Part shown: in pieces, positions 1 to 8,800 of the stretch
How the letters are laid out: every line of letters starts with the position of its first letter
Numbering within the stretch: the stretch's first letter is position 1
Assembly (NCBI GenBank): GCA_910589315.1
Contig: CAJUTB010000007.1
Location: forward strand, 1-64,000
From: an uncultured Oscillibacter sp.
GTDB taxonomy: Bacteria > Bacillota > Clostridia > Oscillospirales > Oscillospiraceae
Direction: 5' to 3'
Length of the DNA: 64,000 bases
The notes under the pieces: model-generated
Seen by the model: only the letters and a program-made list of their open reading frames with translations
Told to the model about the DNA's origin: nothing
The model's database searches: none
Position numbers and translations under genes: made by a program

Positions 1-72
1 ATCATGTATCCAAGCGCATCGGAGTATATCCTGTTTGCCGGTCTCCTTGATAAACTGGAAATTGTTGCTTAA
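1..72 (+). CDS. C-terminal end of an unidentified protein (cut by window edge)
   Basis: The first frame is open from base 1 and ends at a TAA at 70-72, giving a 23-residue tail (…SEYILFAGLLDKLEIVA). The amphipathic, ordinary-looking composition suggests a real C-terminus, but nothing identifies the family. It converges with the minus-strand gene that ends at 73. It could equally be a chance open frame. Confidence 0.3.
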   Translation: MMYPSASEYILFAGLLDKLEIVA

Positions 73-402
73 TCAGAGTCCGTAATGAATGACCCATTTA
101 TTTTCGACCAATGCCTTTTCTAACAGCTTCTTTAGTTCGTACAGTTCAGGAATATCAGCAATAACATCAGTAAATGCTTTTAGCGAGCAAGGTGGAACAA
201 GTGTAATACCACAATATGCAAGCCCCTTACCCTTTGCAGAAAGCGTATGCCAATAGAAATCAATGAAGGTAAGCTTTTCAACAACTCCTTCTAAATAGTC
301 ATCATCAACAGAAATGCAAGCATATTTCCACGGTTCGTACTCGTCATATCTTTTACCCGGTTGGGGAGCATCTATCATAATTCCAAACTCATGTTTTGCC
401 AT
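73..402 (-). CDS. Hypothetical protein, 109 aa, AT-rich
   Basis: A soluble 109-residue protein with no signal peptide or membrane segment. The start ATG at 402 is chosen because an AGAGGTG ribosome site lies six bases upstream; an in-frame ATG at 408 would touch that site. I do not recognise the family. The acidic, aromatic-rich, compact sequence resembles many small immunity-type or cargo proteins of mobile elements, but this is only an impression. Base composition is clearly more AT-rich than the core genes to the right, and the gene has its own consensus promoter at the border of hairpin-rich element DNA, so horizontal origin is likely. Confidence 0.6.
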   Translation of the reverse strand: MAKHEFGIMIDAPQPGKRYDEYEPWKYACISVDDDYLEGVVEKLTFIDFYWHTLSAKGKGLAYCGITLVPPCSLKAFTDVIADIPELYELKKLLEKALVENKWVIHYGL

Positions 403-450
403 ATACATCACCTCTATAAACTGGCAATTTGTTGGGTTGTTTCTGGGTAC

Positions 451-479
451 AGTATAGCACACGCAGAGAGCCGGTTCAA
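451..479 (-). promoter_or_regulatory. Sigma-A promoter for the 109-aa gene
   Basis: On the minus strand TTGAAC (474-479) and TATACT (451-456) are separated by exactly 17 bases. The promoter lies about 50 bases upstream of the start codon at 402. It is close to the vegetative consensus. Confidence 0.7.
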
Positions 480-507
480 GCTGTAAGTGTTAGAACAGGC
501 AAGCAGG

Positions 508-539
508 GCATCGGAATATCGTTTTCGATATTCCGATGC
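508..539. repeat. Perfect 14-bp inverted repeat, TTTT loop
   Basis: Arms GCATCGGAATATCG (508-521) and CGATATTCCGATGC (526-539) match perfectly around TTTT. A second shorter hairpin, TTGGGG-TTC-CCCCAA, follows at 546-560. No T tract follows on either strand, so a structural role in the mobile DNA fits better than termination. Confidence 0.75.
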
Positions 540-947
540 AGCTTGTTGGGGTTCCCCCAAGCCCCGGACTGGCCGCTTTGCGTCCAGTCGAACGCACCTG
601 TCGGTGCGGCTCCATGCTTCGCATGACCAGCAGGGAGAAAGTGACACAGCAGCGTCATGGGGATAGCCGCAGAGCGGCGCAAGGGGCGTGCCCCTTGTAC
701 GGAGCGAAGCGATGCAAGCTACCCGGGGCGGTGACAAGTCAGCGATCCAGGCAGCGGCCTCGCAGAGCGCACAGATACATTGCCGCAGGCTATGTATAGA
801 AGTGCGCCGTTCCTCGCTGGTGCTCGGAACGGGGACAGCTTCATCACTCGCATGAGGCGCACAAACTAACCCGCGCCGGTTCACCTGAGCAGTCCCAGGC
901 ACAAGGCCCGCCGTGAGGCTCACCGTCCTGTCCCCTGCTGGTAAAAA

Positions 948-985
948 GCACCCAGCCGGGACGCTGTGCGCTCCCGGCTGGATGC
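948..985. repeat. 14-bp imperfect inverted repeat, 10-base loop
   Basis: Arms at 948-961 and 972-985 are complementary at 13 of 14 positions (core CCAGCCGGGA/TCCCGGCTGG). It resembles nick-region or recombinase-binding hairpins of mobile elements, but no partner gene confirms this. Confidence 0.65.
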
Positions 986-1077
986 TATACACGGTATTTG
1001 ACCTTTACGTTACACCTCGCTTTTGGCTTCCCTCGTTATGCCTATTTTTTGCAGGGGATTTAGCTGGAAAAAGAACT

Positions 1078-1127
1078 AGGACAAACCAGTCAACTCCTTG
1101 CAACGCAAGGGTTTTCCGATTTGTCCT
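1078..1127. repeat. Nested inverted repeats beside the integrase junction (possible att site)
   Basis: An outer 8-bp pair AGGACAAA (1078-1085)/TTTGTCCT (1120-1127) encloses a hairpin CCTTGC-AAC-GCAAGG (1096-1110). It lies 13 bases left of the point where integrase homology starts abruptly, so it may be the recombination site or end of an inserted element. Confidence 0.4.
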
Positions 1128-1140
1128 TATTATGCCATAA

Positions 1141-1425
1141 GGGCACACCCTGGCCACCTGTCTGGTGGAGGATCGGATGCCGCTGAACATCGTGCAGGGC
1201 ATCCTGGGACACTCCTCTATCGAGACAACCCGGAAGTATCTCCACAAGAACGCCGACACGGAGCGGGAGGCCATAGCCAGCATGACAGACCGCCTGGATA
1301 TGTCCCGGCTGGAGGCCGCGCCGCAGCTCAACGGGGCGAAGAAGCGGGGAAAGTTCGCCGGAATCGAGCTGCCGGACTTCTCGGAACAGGAAGACAAAAA
1401 GAAGCGGCCTGAAAAGGCCAGTTGA
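1141..1425 (+). pseudogene. Tyrosine recombinase (integrase), C-terminal fragment
   Basis: The frame from 1141 encodes GHTLATCLVEDRMPLNIVQ then GILGHSSIETTRKYLH. This is the last catalytic block of tyrosine recombinases: the residues after the HxxR arginine, the LGHSS His, and the tyrosine nucleophile in the RKYLH box. An in-frame TAA (1138-1140) directly precedes it, and the core-binding domain and first catalytic Arg are missing, so the product is inactive. The 3' end is intact, with a charged Lys/Glu tail and TGA at 1423-1425. The GTG at 1165 could still start a short peptide but lacks a ribosome site. Lying about 200 bp from tRNA-fMet, it probably belonged to an element using the tRNA region. 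Confidence 0.85.
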
Positions 1426-1593
1426 AAAGTTTGCGGCGGTGCCTACTTTACTGCAAAAACTTTAGGTGAGCGCCGCAGGGACATCAAAAGAAGAATTTCA
1501 GGAGGAACTCTTTCATGCGGGACACGATTTGAGAAAATTTCGTGATAGGCTCTTTGGGCAAACGCAATTGCAAACGGAAAACAGTCAATGGAA

Positions 1594-1624
1594 AATCCCT
1601 AGAACCGTTGCGGCTCTAGGGATT
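1594..1624 (-). terminator. Intrinsic terminator of the tRNA-Leu/tRNA-fMet unit
   Basis: Arms AATCCCTAGA (1594-1603) and TCTAGGGATT (1615-1624) pair perfectly, with an inner CCG/CGG. Read on the minus strand the stem starts two bases after the fMet tRNA CCA and is followed by TTTTCC. Confidence 0.7.
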
Positions 1625-1626
1625 GG

Positions 1627-1702
<76 letters not shown>

Positions 1703-1714
1703 ATATAAAATTTG

Positions 1715-1800
1715 TGGTGCCGGTGACCGGACTCGAACCGGTACAGTATTGCTACCGGGAGATTTTAAGTCTCCTGTGTCTACCATTCCACCACACCGGC
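1715..1800 (-). tRNA. tRNA-Leu (TAA)
   Basis: The 86-base minus-strand gene has the long variable arm of class II tRNAs, acceptor GCCGGTG/CACCGGC, anticodon loop CTTAAAA (anticodon TAA) and encoded CCA. It lies 12 bases upstream of tRNA-fMet and is probably co-transcribed with it. Confidence 0.95.
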
Positions 1801-1934
1801 AACTTGTCGGCAGAAATTAGGATACCACATTCCGTCTCCTCTGTCAACCCCAATTTTGGAAAAACAAAAATTTTTTTCTTTCCTGCCTGGCCCTATGCCA
1901 GGAAATCTCCAAACGCCGCCCGGAAAGGAGAAAA

Positions 1935-1955
1935 ACGGACGCGTTCCGCGTCCGT
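1935..1955 (-). terminator. Bidirectional-looking terminator after the DUF378 gene
   Basis: ACGGACGCG-TTC-CGCGTCCGT is a perfect 9-bp stem. On the minus strand it is followed by TTTTT, placing it as the terminator of the gene ending at 2012. The rest of 1801-2011 shows nothing else. Confidence 0.8.
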
Positions 1956-2011
1956 CTTTTCCAGTCAGGATTGTCTGAAACCACAGGCCGTATCCTGGTT
2001 TTCGCTTGTAG

Positions 2012-2227
2012 TTACGCCGCCGAAGGAGCGGTTTCTTCATTCCCGCGGAACAGCAGCGTAATGCACCACAGGCCCGCCAGACCGACCAGCGCGTAAATGA
2101 TCCGGGACAGAATCGCAAGCTGTCCGCCGCAGAGAAACGCCACGGTATCAAAGCCAAAAAGACCTACGCCGCCCCAGTTCAGCGCGCCGATCACGGCCAG
2201 CAGAATCGCAATTTTATCAACCATCAT
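2012..2227 (-). CDS. DUF378 family small membrane protein (YuzA-like), 71 aa
   Basis: A 71-residue protein with two hydrophobic segments (about residues 5-25 and 38-58) and the family's signature region LAVIGALNWGGVGLFGFD. DUF378 proteins are small membrane proteins of unknown function. The start at 2227 follows a GGAGG with eight-base spacing; a second ATG at 2224 is equally in frame. It has its own promoter (2289-2317) and terminator (1935-1955), so it is probably monocistronic although it lies downstream of addA. Confidence 0.88.
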   Translation of the reverse strand: MMVDKIAILLAVIGALNWGGVGLFGFDTVAFLCGGQLAILSRIIYALVGLAGLWCITLLFRGNEETAPSAA

Positions 2228-2288
2228 TTGGTTAACCTCCATTCCTGCCGTCAGGCTGGGATATACGATAGCGTTTCCTGCAACTCGA

Positions 2289-2317
2289 ATTTTATACGTT
2301 CCGGCAGAAATATGCAA
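2289..2317 (-). promoter_or_regulatory. Sigma-A promoter for the DUF378 gene
   Basis: Minus-strand TTGCAT (2312-2317) and TAAAAT (2289-2294) with a 17-base spacer, in the 121-base gap between addA and the DUF378 gene. Confidence 0.6.
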
Positions 2318-2348
2318 TTTTTTGCCGTTTTCTGCACAAGTATTCCGC

Positions 2349-5300
2349 TTACAGCTCCACCGCCTTGCCGGAAGCCAGGAAATACAGAATCCGCCGGGCC
2401 ACCTTCTTTTCCAAAACCTGCTCCAGAGCCAAGCTGTATGCCTCAATCTGGGGCCGGTAGTGCTCTGCCCGCGCCTGAATCTCATCCACCGTCCAAACAT
2501 GATCCGTTTTGAAATCAATCACCGTCAAACCCGCATCCGTTTCAAAACAGCAGTCTACCACGCCTTGGAGCAAAATCGTGTCCCCGCCTGCGGCGTTTTC
2601 GTCGTAGGTCCGGGCGTCTACCAGCAGCGTGAACCGGTATTCCCGCAGAAGATTCCGTCCAGCCCGCAGCTCCTCCGCCAGCGGCGAGGCAAGCAGCTGC
2701 TCCAACACCGAAACGTCCACGCTCTCCGCCTGTTCGGGGGTCAAAAGGTTCCGCTCCCGCAACGCCGCCACCTGGGCCGCTGCGTCCGGATCATGGAAAT
2801 CCAGGTACTGCAAAACCAAATGCATGGCCGTGCCCTTTTCCGCCGGAGTCAGGCCCTTGTGTTCCCGCCGGAATTTTGGCTGGCTCAGGGGCCGTATGTA
2901 AGGCGTATGCGCGGCGTTCTCTGAAATTTCATCGTCCAGGAGACGGCCCTTCAGCTGGGTTGCCGTCAGCTTGGCAGGAAGCTGGGTTTCCAGGCGGTAC
3001 GGATAGACAAACGACAGAAGCTCTGGTTCAAAGGACATTTCCGGCCGAATCTCCGTTTCCTCCGCGCCAACGAAGCTGGGCGGGTTGCGAAATTCCTCGC
3101 TGTCATGCACAAAGACCGTCCAGGGCGCGCCGCCAACGGTCAAAGCGTCCATTTCCGTCCCGGCAAAATTCCGCAGTACGTTCGCCTCCGGACGGCAGAG
3201 CAGGGGCAGCAGCAGCCAGTCTCCAAAGGAGCGTCCCGCCGCCACGCTCTCCGGCGGAACCGGACACGCCGCAGCCGACGCCAGCTTTTGCAGCCGTTTT
3301 TCCGCGCTGTACAGCGAGTGAATCAAAATCAGCTTCTCCTTGGGCCGGGTCATGGCCACATACAAAATCCGCTGTTCCTCCGCCAGATTCTCCCGCCGGA
3401 TTTTTTCTTCCACCGCCAGCCGCGCCAGGGTCGGATAACGAATCTTTCGCTGCAAATCCACCCGCTGGGGACCAAGGCCCATTTCCGGGTGGACCAACAC
3501 CGGCGTGTCAAAATCCTGCCGGGAAAAGGCGTGATCCAAGTCCGCCAGCAAAACAATCGGGAATTCCAGACCCTTGGATTTGTGAATGCTCATCAGCCGC
3601 ACGCCGTTCACCGCCGCCGCGCCAGAGGCTTCCGGGGCCTTGCCTGCTTCCAGCAAACGCCGCAGCTGAGTCACGAAGGCAAATAACCCCCGATAACCGC
3701 CGCTTTCAAATTTCTCCGCCTGCCTGGCCAGGGCAATGAGGTTTTCCCGCCGCTCCAGGCCGCAGTCCATAGCCCCGAAAATGCCCAGCAGATTCAGCGC
3801 ATTATAGATGTGCCACACCAGACGGTGGACGCTCATGTCCTGGGACGCCTGCCGCAGCTTGTCGAGAATTTCCAGGAATTCCATGCAGTCCGCGCCGCCT
3901 GCGGCGGTTACGGCATCGTAAAAATCGCCGCCGGGACTCGCGCTGCGCAGCTCTGCCAGACGGTCTGGCGTGAAGCCGAACACCGGCGACCGCAGGACCG
4001 AAATCAAAGGCACATCCTGCCGGGGATTGTCAATCAGTTCCAGAAGCGCGACAACGGTGGAAACCTCCATGGTGTCAAAAAAGCCGCTGTTCTCCTGGAA
4101 GGAACAGGGAATGTTCCGCTCGGCCAGCGCAGCGGCGAAAGCCACCGTCCGGCTTCCAGGAGAACGCATTAAGATCACGATATCCTCTGGCTTGCAGGGC
4201 CGCAGAACGCCGTCGGAACCGGTGACGGGGAATTCCGAGTCCAACAGCTGACGGATGCGCAGGGCGGCGAATCGGGCTTCCGCCGTCAGCTTCTTGACGG
4301 GAGACGGGTTGTTCACCGACTTCATCCGGGCCGCCACCAGATGGAATTCCGTTCCGCAGTCCGAACGGGCCGGGTAATACTCCGCGCCGAAGTAAAGAGC
4401 CGCGTCGGCGTCGTACTCCATTTCGCCCATTTCGGTGGAGAGAATGTTTGCAAACACAAAATTCGCCGCGTCCAGAATCTCCTGACGGGAGCGGAAGTTC
4501 CTGGAAAGGGATATTTTGCGGTCCTCGCCGTCTGCGGCGTCCACGGCGGCCTGGAAACGGGCGTATTTATCCAGGAAAATCGTGGGGTCCGCCAAACGAA
4601 ACCGGTAAATGCTCTGTTTCACGTCTCCGACGGTAAACAGGTTTTTCCCATTCTTCGACACGGCGCGGAAAATGGCGTTTTGGACCTCGTTGGTGTCCTG
4701 GTACTCGTCCACCAGAATTTCCACATACCGCGCCGCGACCTGTTCGCCCAGTTCGGTAGGCGTGCCGTCGGGACCGGCGAGAAGCCGTAAGGCGTTGTGT
4801 TCCTGGTCGGAGAAATCCGCGGCGTTCATCCGCAGCTTTTCCGCCCGGCAGGCGGCGGAGAAGTCCGCCGTCAGGTCCAGCAGGGCCAGCATCGCCGGGG
4901 CGACGGCCCGGAGGTCCTCCATAGCGTCCTCGCCGCTCACGTCAAGCCAGCTTTGCACTTTTTTCAGGTCCCCCTGACACCCGGTCCAGATCTGCCGCAG
5001 AGAAACGACGGCCGGTTCGTCCTTCCGTCCCTTCGGCGCGACAAGGCGGGGAAACACAACCAGATTCGCCGCCTGCCGGGCGGCCTCCCAGTTTCCGGCA
5101 AGGCTCAAACCCTGGAGCCGCTGGGCAAGCTCGCAGAACTTTGCGCCAAAACTCTTTTCCAGGCCGGAATCTCCCTCCATGTATTCCGCGCCTTGCCGGA
5201 GTTGTGCGGCCCAGTGGGCGGCGCAGCGGCGGACGGCGCGTAAAAGCTCCTGGGCGTAGATGGTTTCGTCAAAGCCGCCGTCCAGATTCGCCCAGGTTTC

Positions 5301-5897
5301 CCGGCTCTTGTTCAGCCAGGCATCCGGCGAGGCATGGCTTTGGAGTTTCTCATAGAATTCCAGCACCAGCTCCACTAGGGCGCGGTCATCCCGTCCGGCC
5401 CCCAGTGTGTCGGCCAGCTGCTCCTGGTTGGGGGTAAAGCTCTCGTAGAAGGTTTCCAGCACCCGGTCCAGCACCCGACGGCGCAGAAGCAGCGCCTCGT
5501 CATCGTCCAGGACGCGGAAATCCGGCGTCAGGGCGTGCTGGTCGCCCTCCTGGGCCAACAGGTGGGTATTTTCCCGCAGCAGGGCTGTGCAGAAGGAGTC
5601 CACCGTCTTAATGTCCGCCTGATAAACCCGCAGAAGCTGCCGCCGCAGGTGGGTGTCGCCGGGGTCCTCGCCGGTGCGGCGGGAGAGCTCGGCGGCGATT
5701 TTGCCCCGCAGCTCCGACGCCGCGGCGCGGGTGTAGGTGATAATGAGGAAGTCGTCCACATTGCAGTGTTCCTCCGTGATGTAGCGGAACAGACGCTCTA
5801 CAAGAACCTTCGTCTTGCCCGAACCGGCCGCGGCGGACACCAGAAGGCTCCCGCCCCGGTTCTCCACAGCGGCAAGCTGTTGATCCGTTAATTTCAT
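2349..5897 (-). CDS. addA: ATP-dependent helicase/nuclease AddA
   Basis: AddA is the motor and 3'-strand nuclease subunit of AddAB, the Firmicutes counterpart of RecBCD. It resects double-strand breaks toward Chi and loads RecA. The 1182-aa length is typical. The Walker A SAAAGSGKTKVLVER lies near residues 19-33. Superfamily 1 motifs follow: VDEYQDTNE, GDVKQSIYRFR and SIHKSKGLEFPIVLLAD. The C-terminal PD-(D/E)XK nuclease has GTAMHLVLQYLD and VIDFKTDHV. The ATG overlaps the addB stop by four bases, so the two are translationally coupled. All key motifs appear intact. Confidence 0.97.
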   Translation of the reverse strand: MKLTDQQLAAVENRGGSLLVSAAAGSGKTKVLVERLFRYITEEHCNVDDFLIITYTRAAASELRGKIAAELSRRTGEDPGDTHLRRQLLRVYQADIKTVDSFCTALLRENTHLLAQEGDQHALTPDFRVLDDDEALLLRRRVLDRVLETFYESFTPNQEQLADTLGAGRDDRALVELVLEFYEKLQSHASPDAWLNKSRETWANLDGGFDETIYAQELLRAVRRCAAHWAAQLRQGAEYMEGDSGLEKSFGAKFCELAQRLQGLSLAGNWEAARQAANLVVFPRLVAPKGRKDEPAVVSLRQIWTGCQGDLKKVQSWLDVSGEDAMEDLRAVAPAMLALLDLTADFSAACRAEKLRMNAADFSDQEHNALRLLAGPDGTPTELGEQVAARYVEILVDEYQDTNEVQNAIFRAVSKNGKNLFTVGDVKQSIYRFRLADPTIFLDKYARFQAAVDAADGEDRKISLSRNFRSRQEILDAANFVFANILSTEMGEMEYDADAALYFGAEYYPARSDCGTEFHLVAARMKSVNNPSPVKKLTAEARFAALRIRQLLDSEFPVTGSDGVLRPCKPEDIVILMRSPGSRTVAFAAALAERNIPCSFQENSGFFDTMEVSTVVALLELIDNPRQDVPLISVLRSPVFGFTPDRLAELRSASPGGDFYDAVTAAGGADCMEFLEILDKLRQASQDMSVHRLVWHIYNALNLLGIFGAMDCGLERRENLIALARQAEKFESGGYRGLFAFVTQLRRLLEAGKAPEASGAAAVNGVRLMSIHKSKGLEFPIVLLADLDHAFSRQDFDTPVLVHPEMGLGPQRVDLQRKIRYPTLARLAVEEKIRRENLAEEQRILYVAMTRPKEKLILIHSLYSAEKRLQKLASAAACPVPPESVAAGRSFGDWLLLPLLCRPEANVLRNFAGTEMDALTVGGAPWTVFVHDSEEFRNPPSFVGAEETEIRPEMSFEPELLSFVYPYRLETQLPAKLTATQLKGRLLDDEISENAAHTPYIRPLSQPKFRREHKGLTPAEKGTAMHLVLQYLDFHDPDAAAQVAALRERNLLTPEQAESVDVSVLEQLLASPLAEELRAGRNLLREYRFTLLVDARTYDENAAGGDTILLQGVVDCCFETDAGLTVIDFKTDHVWTVDEIQARAEHYRPQIEAYSLALEQVLEKKVARRILYFLASGKAVEL

Positions 5898-8800
5898 GTG
5901 CCGTCCTCCTCTTGTTCGTCAAGCATCTTCCAGAATTCCTCGGCCTTTACGGGAAGGATGTAGTTCAAGTGGTCGCCGTCCCGCCCGTTCTGGAAGTGGC
6001 AGGCGGCGGCCCAGCCGCAGAAGCGGCAATAGCTGTCCTCCTCGCTGTGACAGCAGGGGTCGGCGTCAATGTTGCCCTGACGGACTTCCTGGGAGATATC
6101 CCGCAGGAGGGTTTCCACATACCGCCCCAGCTTCCCCAGCTGCGCGGCAGAGGCCAGACTGCCGGAGAGATTGCCGTCCCGGTTCACCCGGACGGGGAGA
6201 TAATGGGGCTCTTGCAGAGCCTCGTGTTCCATGGCTTGCAGCACCTGCGGTTCCGCCAGAAGCAGCCCCGTGCGCCGGAGCTGTTTTTCCCGTTCGCTCT
6301 GGAGCGTTTCTGGCAGGACATTTCGTTCCGCCGTCAGGATTTCATCCCTGGCGGGGAGGTACAGAACGCCCGCCGGTTCGATTTCCCGCCCAAACCGCGC
6401 CGCGCCCTGTTTTTGCAGCGTGAACAGGTACAAGAGCATTTGAATGTCCAGCCCCATGCGGACCGCCGACAGGTCGAAGGCTTTCCGGCCCGATTTGTAG
6501 TCGATAACGCGGATGAACAGTTTTCCGTCCTGAATCCAGCCGTCCACCCGGTCGACCTTGCCCCCAACCCGCAGTTCGCCGTCCGGCTCGGAGATCACCA
6601 CGCCGGGAATGTCCTTGCCGTCCCCGAAGGAAAGCTCAAAGGCCAGCGGGACGAAATCCGAATGCCGCAGCTCCTCCGCCGCCTCGTCGACCACAGCGTA
6701 GGCCAGGTTTCGCAGCCGCTTGAACAGGTAGCGGAAGCGCGCTCCCCGGCTTTGGAGGTTGGGCAGCTGCCGGGCGACGTATTCGTTGATGTAATGCCGG
6801 ACGAGGGCATGAATGGCCTCGTCGTCCGTCTGGGCAAAACCGCCCTTGGCCAGAACGTCCCGCGTGACGTTTTCCAGCAGGTAGTGCAGGAAAGAGCCGA
6901 TCTGGGGCGCGTCAAAAACCGCCGGCGTGCGGGGTTTTGCCTGAAGGCCGTATTCCATGAAGTAGGCAAAGTGGCAGGAGCGCAGCCGTTCCAGCCGGGA
7001 CGCGCTCATGGCGATCTGGTCGCCGTAAAGCGCGCGGACGGCCCGGCGGGACAGGGACCCCCGCGTGATGTGCGCCGCGTGTTCCATGGCGGCCAGCTTC
7101 TTTTGAAAAACGGGTTCGGACCCGAAATAGCTCCAAAGCGCGGTTCCGGGCACAGCGGATTCCAGCGCGGGAAGGGGGGCTGTGAGGCGGTAAGCCCGAT
7201 CGTTTCCCTCCTTTTCGCCCCGCAGATCCGGAAACATGGCCCGGAGACGGTCGATGACAAAGGCGGGCCGCAGCTCCCCGCCGGAGAGGTCCGTGACAGG
7301 ATAGCTGACCAGAAGCCCTTCGGTGGGCTGGGCTAAAGCGGCGTAGAGGTTTTGCAGTTCCAGGCACATCTGGTCCATGCCGGTGGGGGCGAGCTCCACG
7401 CCCCGGCGGGCCAGCTCGTCCCGGTCGTCGTCATTGAGAATCCCGCCGCCCTGGCTGGGGGTGGGAAGAACGTGGTCGTTCGCCCCCAGGAGAAAGAGAT
7501 ATTTCACCGCATGGCGGTCGTTCCGGGCTACGCCGCTGACCTGCACCTGATCCAGCGAAACGGGAATCGTGCCCACACTGTACTGGGTCAGCACCTGCCG
7601 GAACAGGCGGGTAAATTCTTCCAGCTCCATCGGCTCGCCGCCCAAAATCTCAACGAACTGGTCCAGCACGCCGCAGAGGATTTCCCAAAGCTGGGCGGTC
7701 TCCTCGGCGTCCTGAAGCCGTCCTGCGGCGGCCTGGGCGTCCAGCTGACGCTGCAAGGCGTCTTCCAGGCGCAACTCCTCCATGAAGCTGTACAGAACGT
7801 CGACTTTTTCCCCGGCGGTTTCGCCGCGCTTGAGCCCCTCCGCCAGACGGGACAGCGGGGCCTGCACCCGGCGGCGCAAGGTGTTCACGTGGGCCAGACG
7901 GGCTTGCCGCAGGGGCGTCCACTGGATACCGTAGCCGTCGGGGTTTTCGGCCCAGTCCACGTCTCGGAGCCACATCCCGCCGTGAACCTCCCACTTAAGG
8001 ACGTAATTTTCCAAAATGTCGCACTCCTCCGGGGACAAACCGGCCAGACCGGTTTTCAGCCAGCGGAACATATCGTCGTATTCGTACCCCCCGCCGATGG
8101 CGGCCAGCACGCCCGTCAGTAGGCTCAGCACGGGTTTTTCCAGGATATCGCTCCGGCGGCTCAGGTAGGCGGGGATTTCGTAGCGTTCAAAAACGGTTTC
8201 GATTACCCCTTCGTAATCCTCCATGTTCCGGGCGGCTACGGTGATGTCCCGGCAGCGGCATTTGCCCTCCGCCAGCAGACGGCGGATTTCTGCGGCGGTC
8301 TGTTCCACCTCGGAGAACACCGTATCCGCCTCCCGGACCCGAATGGCGGAGGAATCGCCGGAAAAGGGAGCGGCGTCCTCGAAGAAATGCCGCTCCAGAT
8401 GCCCCAGGGCCGTACCGTCGCGGGCGGTCAGCGTCTGAATTTCCAGCTGGGACCCGGTTTGTTCCGCCAGGCGGCGGAGGCGGTCCAGGGTCCGCAGGGA
8501 CGCCTCGAAAATCTCCTCCCGGCTGTTCGGCTCGCCCAGCAGCGTCACGGTGACGGAACGGGCCTGCCGGAGCAGAATCGTCAGGGCCCGCCGTTCCTGC
8601 GCGGTGAAATAGGTGAAGCCGTCCACATAAATGTCTTTGTTTTCGCCGTAGCGGGACGCCTCCAAATTGTCGCAGAGCTTGGTCATGCGGTCCCGCGCGT
8701 CCAGGCCGGGCCGGTACAGCCGGGCCTCGTATGCGCCGTAAAGCAGGCTTAGATCCCGCAGCTTCTCCCGTGTCGCCCCGGTGATTTCCTGAGACTGGGC

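Larger units (their letters stand above)
480..1140. mobile_element. Non-coding, stem-loop-rich remnant of an integrative element
   Basis: About 660 bases hold no credible gene: open frames here lack ribosome sites and translate to Arg/Cys/Pro-rich sequence. The stretch has several strong inverted repeats (508-539, 546-560, 948-985, 1078-1127) and short repeated GC-rich words. It sits between an AT-rich orphan gene and a broken integrase. This is the look of the non-coding transfer-origin or end region of a Clostridial integrative/conjugative or mobilisable element. No relaxase or transfer gene is in the window, so the assignment rests on context. Confidence 0.45.

Noticed and set aside
414..992. 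192-codon minus-strand open frame in the element remnant
   Set aside because: It runs through several perfect hairpins, is Arg/Cys/Ser-rich and lacks a ribosome site. The region reads as non-coding mobile DNA.
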